From positions 62,001-126,000 of the forward strand of contig NZ_SNXB01000007.1 in assembly GCF_004362055.1 (NCBI RefSeq): a DNA stretch of 64,000 nucleotides, given 5' to 3'. A model generated the notes under the pieces. The model did not search any database, was not told the origin of the DNA, and saw only the letters and a program-made list of their open reading frames with translations. This document shows positions 51,370-58,767 of the stretch, piece by piece (position 1 is the first letter of the stretch; each line of letters starts with the position of its first letter). This DNA is from Flavobacterium sp. 245 (GTDB lineage Bacteria > Bacteroidota > Bacteroidia > Flavobacteriales > Flavobacteriaceae). A program made the translations under genes and the position numbers.

Positions 51370-51984
51370 CTAAAACTCAGACATGAGTTTGTTATAATCG
51401 TCTTCAGTATCGATATCAATATTTCCTTTTTCAAATAAAACCGAAACGACATCATCTGAAAATGTATTGATTATTTTTTTTGCGCCTTCTTGACCTTCCA
51501 GTTCTAATAATTCGTTAAAGTATTTTTTATTGAAAAGCACCGGTGTTCCGAGCGTTCCTGAATAGGCAGAAGCAGCAATTCCTTTTTCGGTTTTATAATG
51601 TTCTGCAATCAGATTTTCAAAAATTAAACTTGAAACATAAGGCTGATCACAGACTGCAAAAATGCAGTTTTCGCTTTCTGGATATAATTCTAATAATTTT
51701 TTGAGTCCGTAAATGATTGAAGATGACATTCCGGATTCCCATTCAGGATTAAAAACAATTTTTATTCTCGACGGATCAAGTTCTTCTTCAATCAAATGAT
51801 TATTAGCGCCTGTAACGACAATAATTTTTACTTCTGGAACTAAAGAAGCTTCTGCAATTGTGTTTTTAAGAAGCGTTGAATCTTTATAACCAAGAAGCTG
51901 TTTTGGCTGTCCTAATCTAGAAGAATTGCCTGCTGCCAAAATGACAATGCCCGTTTTATTTTTAGATTCCATAATGAATTTCAT
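51370..51984 (-). CDS. MobA-like nucleotidyltransferase (molybdenum cofactor cytidylyltransferase type)
   Basis: A 204-residue enzyme of the MocA/MobA family that links a nucleotide to molybdopterin. The nucleotide-binding start is VILAAGNSSRLGQPKQLLG, with EWESGMSSSIIYGL and FAVCDQPYVSS typical of the cytidylyltransferase branch. It overlaps the end of the XdhC-like gene by 23 bases, so both are coupled. Together they mature the cofactor of the neighbouring molybdenum hydroxylase. A second Met five residues in is an alternative start. Confidence 0.9.
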   Translation of the reverse strand: MKFIMESKNKTGIVILAAGNSSRLGQPKQLLGYKDSTLLKNTIAEASLVPEVKIIVVTGANNHLIEEELDPSRIKIVFNPEWESGMSSSIIYGLKKLLELYPESENCIFAVCDQPYVSSLIFENLIAEHYKTEKGIAASAYSGTLGTPVLFNKKYFNELLELEGQEGAKKIINTFSDDVVSVLFEKGNIDIDTEDDYNKLMSEF

Positions 51985-53086
51985 CGTGAATTTTACCCGA
52001 CTTATATTTTAAAGAAGTTCCTGTTTTTCCAGATTCAAAAGCCTTTATTTCAGCAACAATTGATAAAGCAATTTCCTCAGAAGTTTCTGCGCCAATATCT
52101 AAACCAATCGGACTATGAATTCTTTGTAATTGCTCTTCATTTACCGAAATTCCTTCCATTTGAAGATCATCCAGCATTCGGTTTAATTTTGATTTTGGAC
52201 CGAGAATTCCAATGTAACGGCAATCTGTCTCCAATAATAATTTTAAAACACCCAAATCATATTTATAATTGTGCGTCATTAAAACAAAATAGGTTTGGTC
52301 ATCAATTACGATAGTATTTAAAAAATCATCTTGTTTTACAACTAAAACCTGACTTGCTTCTGGGAAACGTTTTTTTGTTGCGTGTGCGCTTCGCCCATCT
52401 CCAATAGTTACTTCCCAGCCTAACAAAGTTGTCATTTTTACCAATGGCTGTACATCATTTCCGGCACCGGCAATTACTAACGATACTGGCGGATGTATAT
52501 ATTCAATCAACGCTTCGTACTCTGTATTTTCCTGAAGTTTTTTTACAGACGTTTTTTTCGTCAGCAACACTTCTTTGGCATCCGAAATTAAATTTAATGC
52601 ATTGTTATTGTGATGTAAAACAGGGCTGTCTTTTCTAAAAAATAAGCTTGTTCCTATTTGTGCTGCTCCTCTTTTTAAGGAAAAAATCGTGATAATTACA
52701 GCTTCTCTTCTTTCTACTTTTAATTGTTTTAAAAGCAGAATTGGATTATTCTCCAATTCATGATCAATATATTCAAATAAAATATGAACGATTCCATTGC
52801 ACCCCAGCTGAAGGCCTATTTCGGCATCGTCTTCATTATTGGTATTATAAGTGACTAATTTATTTTGTTTTTGATTGATGGAAAGAAGTGCTTTTCGGAG
52901 CGCATCGCCTTCAAGACAGCCTCCGCTTATCGCGCCAGTCAATAAACCATCTTCAGTAACGAGCATTCTTGCGCCCGGCTGTCTATACGAAGAACCTTCG
53001 ACCTTGACAACTGTTGCCAAAGCTGTTTTTTTTCCTGCTGCATTTGCTTCTGAATAAGCTTGTAAAATTTCGCTGATTTCCTTCAT
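51962..53086 (-). CDS. xdhC: XdhC-family molybdenum hydroxylase maturation protein
   Basis: A 374-residue XdhC/CoxI protein that binds molybdenum cofactor, assists its sulfuration and inserts it into the apo-enzyme. The N-terminal domain shows EGSSYRQPGARMLVTEDG and GAISGGCLEGDALRKAL with the key Cys; the C-terminal Rossmann domain shows VIAGAGNDVQPLVKMTTLLG, VLMTHNYKYD and IGILGPKSK. I start at ATG 53086, where the family sequence begins; an earlier Met at 53107 adds seven residues. Confidence 0.92.
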   Translation of the reverse strand: MKEISEILQAYSEANAAGKKTALATVVKVEGSSYRQPGARMLVTEDGLLTGAISGGCLEGDALRKALLSINQKQNKLVTYNTNNEDDAEIGLQLGCNGIVHILFEYIDHELENNPILLLKQLKVERREAVIITIFSLKRGAAQIGTSLFFRKDSPVLHHNNNALNLISDAKEVLLTKKTSVKKLQENTEYEALIEYIHPPVSLVIAGAGNDVQPLVKMTTLLGWEVTIGDGRSAHATKKRFPEASQVLVVKQDDFLNTIVIDDQTYFVLMTHNYKYDLGVLKLLLETDCRYIGILGPKSKLNRMLDDLQMEGISVNEEQLQRIHSPIGLDIGAETSEEIALSIVAEIKAFESGKTGTSLKYKSGKIHDEIHYGI

Positions 53087-53310
53087 AAAATAATTATTCA
53101 TCAGCAAAACAAACTTCTGATGATTCTTTAACAGCCTAAAAGTAAAAAATATTATAAACTTAAAAGCAGGAAAATCATTTAAGTTTAAAAAATTGAATGC
53201 ATACTTAACAATCTCAAAACAATTATTTTTTCTTACAATATCATTTATATCTTGAAGTTTTGTATTTTTATCTATAGCAAAATAAATTAGTTAACTTAAA
53301 AATAAACTGC

Positions 53311-53643
53311 ATGGGAAAATTTGTAATTACTAAAAGAGCCAACGGAGAATTTCAATTCAATTTAAAAGCTGGAAACGGACAAACGATTTTAACAAGTGAA
53401 GGTTATACTACTAAAGCTGCCGCTACTAACGGAATCGAATCTGTGAAAACAAACTCACAAGATGATGGCCGTTACGACAGAAAAGAATCCAGCAATGGCA
53501 AACCTTATTTTAATTTAAAAGCCAGCAATGGGCAAATCATAGGATCTAGCGAAATGTACGAAAGTGTGGCCGCAAGAGAAAACGGAATCGAATCTGTAAA
53601 GAAAAATGCTCCTGATGCTGAAACTGACGATCAGACGGCTTAA
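53311..53643 (+). CDS. YegP-family (DUF1508) protein, two repeats
   Basis: A 110-residue protein made of two DUF1508 units: GKFVITKRANGEFQFNLKA with NGIESVKTN (about 2-50) and KESSNGKPYFNLKASNGQII with NGIESVKKN (about 53-103). Each is a small antiparallel beta unit. Family members are cytoplasmic, often stress-linked, and without known activity. The gene is monocistronic and ends in a strong bidirectional terminator. Confidence 0.9.
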   Translation: MGKFVITKRANGEFQFNLKAGNGQTILTSEGYTTKAAATNGIESVKTNSQDDGRYDRKESSNGKPYFNLKASNGQIIGSSEMYESVAARENGIESVKKNAPDAETDDQTA

Positions 53644-53663
53644 GGCTTAATTCATTTATATTT

Positions 53664-53705
53664 AAAAAAAGCTGTTTCTAAAAATAATTAGAAACAGCTT
53701 TTTTT
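53664..53705. terminator. Bidirectional intrinsic terminator
   Basis: Arms 53664-53680 and 53689-53705 are exact complements over 17 bases (core agctgtttcta), ending in a T-run in both directions. The right arm reaches the stop codon of the leftward frame. Confidence 0.88.
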
Positions 53706-54057
53706 ATTCTTCGGTTATTGTTAAAGTTAAGAAATCTATATGACAAAATTGTTCATCTCCGTAAAAAGTCTTATTGGCTATTTCTTGAATTTCTTTTGTA
53801 GTCAATAGTATTATTATAGAACCATCTTTTCTCCTAATTTCATCACTTACTTTTTTCAAACTATACGATTTTCCGTCCACTATTATTGCCGTTCGATGAT
53901 TTATCACACTATTGCTAAAAGGATCAAAATAAAGAATTCCGTCTCACTGTAAGCCAAAACAGGCATCATTTTTTTTATTTAAAAAATTAATGACATTCTC
54001 TTTTCCTGAGTAATAATTATATCTCCAATTATTTTCATTGTCGGTTCTATTTTCATA
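53704..54057 (-). pseudogene. Decayed small gene behind the effector gene
   Basis: One frame running leftward from about 54057 to TAA 53704 reads YENRTDNENNWRYNYYSGKE, then NVINFLNKKNDACFGLQ, an in-frame TGA at 53944-53946, and continues DGILYFDPFSNSVINHR and on to DFLTLTITEE. Both sides look like one protein of about 115 residues; TGA could come from TGG. No start codon is left in this frame at the 5' end. A remnant starting at the GTG at 53907 would have 67 residues. It directly follows the DUF2235 effector gene, the usual place of an immunity gene. Function unknown. Confidence 0.55.
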
Positions 54058-54079
54058 TCATTTTTTATTATTGTTCAAT

Positions 54080-55465
54080 CTAGAAAGTTTTGCGTGTCCT
54101 GTTTTTTGCTGGCTCCATACCAATAGAACCATTATCTGCTGACCAATGCAAATATTGATTACGGAGTTTTCGTAAATCTTGCTGTTCTTGCAGTTCCTGC
54201 TGGTAAGTATCAAAGTTACTGTCTCCAGATTTGACCCCTTTATACTTTTCGTGAATATCTCCAAACCATTTAAAAGTGTACCGTTTTTCTTCTTTAAAAA
54301 CATAACCACGCAAACGCTTTTTTACCCGCATAAGCAAGGCATCATTTGAAATACTGTATTTGTCAATCTCTAATTTTTTCATATTAAAAGGTACATTTTG
54401 TGCTACAGATGATTCTGCCATAAAATGCAAAGGAATATAGCTGTATGTATTTTTTAAATTTCGTGTTCCCTTAAGCTCATATTTTGGACCAAAAAGAGAA
54501 GTTTCAAGCTGGTCTTTTAAATACCATGATTCGCTAACCAGCTTTTCTGAATATTCTTTTAATTCTTCCTTAAAATTTTTGTCGATCACTTTTACGATTT
54601 CAACACCATCATTATAGCTTCCTCCAACGTCGGAATGTACGCCCGGAAATTCTCTTTCTTTTCCTACTCTTGTTTTTGTTAGCGAAAAATTATTACGATG
54701 TTCGTTTTCAGCTGTAAAATGCATTACCGTTTTTGCCTTTGCTAAATTGTTTAACGGCAGCTGGCTAGTATCATCATCAAAGTTAGGCTTTCCATCAATT
54801 AAGGATGAGTAAGAAGATACTGTATCAAAAAGTCCTAAAAAGCGCACTTTTATTAATTCCACCTTAATATTATTTTTTCCTAAATAATACCCTAAAGCAC
54901 CTCCCTTATTTTTTCGGTTAACAGACAAGGGATACGCTTTTTTACTAATTTCATCCATAAAAACTCTAGCGGCGGCTGCTCCACGACTGAACCCGAAAAC
55001 ATCTAAATAAAGTATAGGTATTTCTTTCGTTTTACTTTGTTTAAATATCTTGTCGGCTAATTTTTTACAGCCTTCCTCGACTTTTCCCAGTATTCCTGCA
55101 CCTTCTAAAACAAAACCGGTACCCAGACCAGCCCCTAATACGGAATCTGCTTTTTCGGTCTCCGTACCAATACCATCAACATAAACAGCCAGGTCTTTAC
55201 GATAAGCATCACTTAGCCTTGCCACATTCGACCAGGCATTATAATAACTGCTGTCTTCATCCATTCGCCCATATCGGTCATAAGCTTTCGCCGAAATCTC
55301 TTCTTTGGGCGTTAATTTCTCACCTCTTGCCCTTTTATCATAATACTCTTTAGCATTAGTGTTATTTTTATTATTGTTGGTACCATCAAAAAAAATACCG
55401 ATGGCTAAATCATCTTTTCTTGTTTCTACTTTAGGTGGAGTATAATCTCCAAATACTATGCTCAT
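54080..55465 (-). CDS. DUF2235 alpha/beta hydrolase, probable type VI lipase effector
   Basis: A 461-residue protein of the DUF2235 (Tle1-like) group, phospholipases delivered by type VI secretion. The start AIGIFFDGTNNNKNN is the family hallmark. The nucleophile is Ser160 in VFGFSRGAAAARVF; Asp214 in GLFDTVSSYS and Asp279 in PGVHSDVGGSYND are triad candidates. No signal peptide or membrane segment. It follows the DUF2931 gene by two bases in a leftward vgrG cassette, which supports delivery by that spike. The last 90 residues are variable and may bind the spike or a neighbour protein. Confidence 0.87.
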   Translation of the reverse strand: MSIVFGDYTPPKVETRKDDLAIGIFFDGTNNNKNNTNAKEYYDKRARGEKLTPKEEISAKAYDRYGRMDEDSSYYNAWSNVARLSDAYRKDLAVYVDGIGTETEKADSVLGAGLGTGFVLEGAGILGKVEEGCKKLADKIFKQSKTKEIPILYLDVFGFSRGAAAARVFMDEISKKAYPLSVNRKNKGGALGYYLGKNNIKVELIKVRFLGLFDTVSSYSSLIDGKPNFDDDTSQLPLNNLAKAKTVMHFTAENEHRNNFSLTKTRVGKEREFPGVHSDVGGSYNDGVEIVKVIDKNFKEELKEYSEKLVSESWYLKDQLETSLFGPKYELKGTRNLKNTYSYIPLHFMAESSVAQNVPFNMKKLEIDKYSISNDALLMRVKKRLRGYVFKEEKRYTFKWFGDIHEKYKGVKSGDSNFDTYQQELQEQQDLRKLRNQYLHWSADNGSIGMEPAKNRTRKTF

Positions 55466-55467
55466 AA

Positions 55468-56595
55468 CTAGTCGTATTTTCCAGAATCATGGCAGATTTG
55501 ATTAATGCTATATTTTTGACCTGATTGCTCTAAATACATATTCATCTTCCAATCTCTACTATTTTCTTCTGTAGGGTTTAATTTTATAACAATTTCAGCA
55601 GATTTATTTTTGTCAATATGCTCTTTAAATAAATTTCTAATCTCGTTTTTATCAAAATCTACCGGAATCTCATCTTCTCCATTGTTCTCGTGCGATTTTG
55701 CCCAAAACTCTGTATTACTAGTGAAAGCTATTCTTGAGACAAACTCTTGTTCTTTTTTGCCACTGCCAATAGACCAGTATATTTGAAAAACATAAGGTAT
55801 TGCCCTGTATTCCATGTCTAGTGATCTATCAAAAGGGTTTTCCATTTCACCATTACACATTTTAACATACATTGAAGTTATCTTGCTTCCTTCAGGCAAG
55901 ATAACCTTTGGTTTCCAAAGGTATTTTTCTCTATACGCATCATAAGCTTCCGGAGCAGGATAACCGTGTAGTTGGATTTGTCCTCTTAAATCTTTACTAA
56001 TTACAAAATCATTATTAAGTTCATCTTTAGCATAGTTTTTTCTAAACATATACTTTTCACTTTCGGTAATAAGCTTAGGGTCTATAACCGTTTCATGAGC
56101 CTGATATCGGGCTACTTCAACTTGTCGTCCATTTCCGGCAACCCAAACTATTACCATTCCTTTTGGAGCAAAGCCTATATTTATATATTTATAAGGTTCT
56201 ATTCTGACTTTTTCTCCTATTTTAGAATAAAAACCCTCCTCAAAAAGTTGCTGTATTTTTTCGGTAGGGAGTTTCCAGTCGCCTGCATAAAATTTATCGT
56301 CTACATACGATAGCCATGTCATATCAAATCTATCAGGCAAGGGTGCTTTTATATAATTAACACTGCCAGCATTTCCCCAACCAGCGTTAGTAAAACCTCC
56401 CATCTGACTAAAAAAATAACCACCGACGGCTCCAGTATATACTTCTATCGGGTATTCTCTTGGCGCCGAAATATCTGCCGACCACTCATATTTTTTTTCT
56501 ATGTATGAACTCATTGTTATTGTTACTACAGTTATTACTATTATTATGATGAAACATAATAAGATGTTATACTTTTTGATACTACTTTTTCTCAC
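55468..56595 (-). CDS. DUF2931 family membrane-anchored protein, possible immunity or adaptor
   Basis: A 375-residue protein with one N-terminal membrane helix (ILLCFIIIIVITVVTITMSS) and a large extracytoplasmic part with the DUF2931 pattern: YEWSADISAPREYPIEVYTG, GWGNAG, DMTWLSYVDDKFYAGDW and QQLFEEGF. Such proteins are often found beside type VI effectors in Bacteroidota; an envelope-located partner would fit immunity against a periplasmic lipase, but an adaptor role cannot be excluded. Translation seems to begin at GTG 56595, overlapping the preceding small gene by 14 bases, which suggests coupling. Confidence 0.78.
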   Translation of the reverse strand: MRKSSIKKYNILLCFIIIIVITVVTITMSSYIEKKYEWSADISAPREYPIEVYTGAVGGYFFSQMGGFTNAGWGNAGSVNYIKAPLPDRFDMTWLSYVDDKFYAGDWKLPTEKIQQLFEEGFYSKIGEKVRIEPYKYINIGFAPKGMVIVWVAGNGRQVEVARYQAHETVIDPKLITESEKYMFRKNYAKDELNNDFVISKDLRGQIQLHGYPAPEAYDAYREKYLWKPKVILPEGSKITSMYVKMCNGEMENPFDRSLDMEYRAIPYVFQIYWSIGSGKKEQEFVSRIAFTSNTEFWAKSHENNGEDEIPVDFDKNEIRNLFKEHIDKNKSAEIVIKLNPTEENSRDWKMNMYLEQSGQKYSINQICHDSGKYD

Positions 56596-56755
56596 CGCTA
56601 ATTATTGTTTTTTTACCACTTGTCAAATTCAAATCACCTTTTGTTGCTTCAAAATTTAATTGGTTGGCACTTTTTTCGAGTTTACCGCCAACAATTAATT
56701 GATAAGCATTGACTACTTTTATTGAAATATTTTTTGCTCTCTTTGTAATTGCCAT
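56582..56755 (-). CDS. 57-residue protein between vgrG and effector genes
   Basis: ATG 56755 to TAG 56582 encodes MAITKRAKNISIKVVNAYQL, IVGGKLEKSANQLNFEATKG and DLNLTSGKKTIISGEKK. The short strand-turn units with Gly and Lys resemble the end of the VgrG protein next door (MTIQSGKQVIINSVEKS), so it may extend or cap the spike, or act as an effector adaptor. It begins nine bases after the vgrG stop and overlaps the next gene. Coding is well supported by this tight fit. Confidence 0.7.
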   Translation of the reverse strand: MAITKRAKNISIKVVNAYQLIVGGKLEKSANQLNFEATKGDLNLTSGKKTIISGEKK

Positions 56756-56764
56756 GTCCTTAGT

Positions 56765-58573
56765 TTAAAATAAATTAGATTTTTCTACACTATTAATTAT
56801 AACTTGCTTGCCACTTTGTATCGTCATATTTTCTTGATGACTGTAAAGACTGGCTTCTGTGGCAATTTCGTTCGAAGTATCTGAGGTTCTATTAAAATCT
56901 TTATCTACAATTTCTGTTCTATTATCTGATTTTTCCGCAATATTACCATTCGCATTTATAAAGATGTCATTTCCAGATTCTTGAGAAATGTTATTTCCTG
57001 CTTCCATCTCAATATTCTCTTTAGCATCTACTTTTATATCTCTTCCTGCATTCATAATAATGTCTTCTCCAGCTTCTAATTCAATATTTTTTGGTGCTTT
57101 AAACCTGATGTTTCCATCTCCATGAATTACAGCTATCGTTTGACCTTTTTGGCTTTCTATTGTAATATCGCCAGTGGCATCATCAGAAATAATTCTGTTA
57201 CCGCTTCTGGTCTGCAATACTTTTAAATCATTCTTTTCAGTAGCATAGCCACTTTTTGCTTGCCCATTATAATGCGCTCCCATCACATAAGGACACTGTG
57301 CATTTCCGCCTTCAAAACCAACCAATACTTCTTCATCAATTTCTGGGATAAAATAAAATCCTTTTCCACCTCCGGTATGCGGCTGGATCATTCTGATCCA
57401 CTGGCTTGTCCTACCTCCATTTCCCCAAAAGAATTCAACTCTTACACGCCCAAGTCCTTCGGGATCATTGTTGTCTTTTATTCTTGCAGGCTGGATTTCG
57501 GCTTTGGCAAAAACTTTTGTATCTGTATAGTGCGGTGCCGAGACATCGTCTGGAATGGCTTTGAATTCGCAGGTATAATTGCCGTGCACTTCCGAGTGGT
57601 GTGTGGCTTCTATACTGATAAGATGATGCTCGGTTGTGTCGTTGATAATTGTAAAGACCTGCCCGAGTCCTATTGGGAAATAGGATATTCCGCTATAGTA
57701 CACGCTGTTTGCATTGCTTCCTGCGGTCTGCAGTGTAACCATTTCGTCTATTTCGTCCTTGTTCTGCGCATTGTTGGTGTAGGCGCCGATGTTCAGATCA
57801 GGTTGGGCAACGGTTCCTTGATTGAAGGCTATATTCGATGCGAAACTGTCCTTGCTTCCAGCAGAAGTTCGCAGTGAGGAATTCTTTATGCTGGAAGCTT
57901 TGTTATAGTCATAACCTGCCAGCGAGATTTTATGCGCACTCATATTGGCTTGGATCTTGAAACTGTGAAGAGATGCTCCGTTGATCAGCTTTATTTTGGA
58001 ATTTTTGATTTGCCCGAACTGCATGCGCATTCCGTCAAAATAAAACCACTGTCCGTAACGCTGTGCCAGCCTCTTCAAAAAATTGAAACTCGTTTCATTA
58101 TACTGAGCCATATAATTAAACTCCTTCATATAGGTCGACCTGATGGCATCTCGCTGATAGAACTCCGTCGGGCCTTCGGACAAAATATCCAGAACAATGT
58201 CATCCATTCCTCTTTCAAGATACGTTCTTGATTTTGGCATATCATCCAATACAATACTGTGGCTTGTTCCGCTTACGTGAAGGCCGACTGCGCTCCCGTT
58301 TTGATCCACCGAAGCCAATTCGGTTATAATGCCTTTGCTCATCAGTTTGATTCCCGTCAGGCTTTTGAAGGTAAAAATAACTTCATTGCCAATATAATCT
58401 CTTATGGCTTTAGCCTGATCTGCCGGTTTTATGACTGCCTTGCCGGTATATTGCCAGACAAATGAAAAATAATGATGATCTGCCATTTTCTGCGACAGCT
58501 TCAAATCATAATAGATAATATTTTGGGTAAAACTGCCGATAGTTATATGTACTTGCTCTGAAAAATGTGCCAT
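56765..58573 (-). CDS. vgrG: Type VI secretion spike protein VgrG (TssI)
   Basis: A 602-residue spike protein. The phage gp27-like part is about 1-370 (YLERGMDDIVLDILSEGPTE, FNFLKRLAQRYGQWFYFDG), followed by the gp5-like OB fold (RVRVEFFWGNGGRTSQWIRM, HTGGGKGFYFIPEIDEEVLV, VMGAHYNG) and a C-terminal beta-helix of repeats such as IELEAGEDIIMNAGRDIKVD. The tail (about 540-602) is variable. I start at ATG 58573 because the family sequence AHFSEQVHITIGSF begins there. No tube or sheath genes lie in the window, so this is a separate effector cassette for an apparatus encoded elsewhere. Confidence 0.95.
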   Translation of the reverse strand: MAHFSEQVHITIGSFTQNIIYYDLKLSQKMADHHYFSFVWQYTGKAVIKPADQAKAIRDYIGNEVIFTFKSLTGIKLMSKGIITELASVDQNGSAVGLHVSGTSHSIVLDDMPKSRTYLERGMDDIVLDILSEGPTEFYQRDAIRSTYMKEFNYMAQYNETSFNFLKRLAQRYGQWFYFDGMRMQFGQIKNSKIKLINGASLHSFKIQANMSAHKISLAGYDYNKASSIKNSSLRTSAGSKDSFASNIAFNQGTVAQPDLNIGAYTNNAQNKDEIDEMVTLQTAGSNANSVYYSGISYFPIGLGQVFTIINDTTEHHLISIEATHHSEVHGNYTCEFKAIPDDVSAPHYTDTKVFAKAEIQPARIKDNNDPEGLGRVRVEFFWGNGGRTSQWIRMIQPHTGGGKGFYFIPEIDEEVLVGFEGGNAQCPYVMGAHYNGQAKSGYATEKNDLKVLQTRSGNRIISDDATGDITIESQKGQTIAVIHGDGNIRFKAPKNIELEAGEDIIMNAGRDIKVDAKENIEMEAGNNISQESGNDIFINANGNIAEKSDNRTEIVDKDFNRTSDTSNEIATEASLYSHQENMTIQSGKQVIINSVEKSNLF

Positions 58574-58707
58574 AATTTTATGTGAGTTTAGGTTAGACAA
58601 ATAGAAATTTCAAAAATCTATTTAGTAAACATATAACTACGAAATAAAAAATACAGCGGAGTAAAGTTCTATTTATAACAGAATAAGACTTTTTAAAATT
58701 TTTAATT

Positions 58708-58751
58708 AAATCAAAAGAGCTGCCTCATTTCTGAGACAGCTCTTTTGATTT
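58708..58751 (-). terminator. Terminator of the arabinofuranosidase genes
   Basis: Arms 58708-58727 and 58732-58751 pair at all but one position over 20 bases with a four-base loop, right after the GH43 stop. Confidence 0.88.
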
Positions 58752-58767
58752 ACTTGTATTTAAAAAA

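Noticed and set aside
53940..53960. Frameshift instead of nonsense in the decayed gene
   Set aside because: A one-base deletion would also join MMPVLAYSE to DGILYFDP, but the upstream sequence in the same frame as the downstream part reads better (NVINFLNKKNDACFGLQ), so one TGA is the simpler explanation.
54058..54309. 83-residue leftward frame over the end of the DUF2235 gene
   Set aside because: The overlapping frame with DUF2235-like ending (YLHWSADNGSIGMEP) is the better one; this frame shows no family pattern.
57260..57877. 205-residue rightward frame opposite vgrG
   Set aside because: It is antisense to the conserved gp5-like part of VgrG and is rich in His, Ser and Cys as expected from a shadow.
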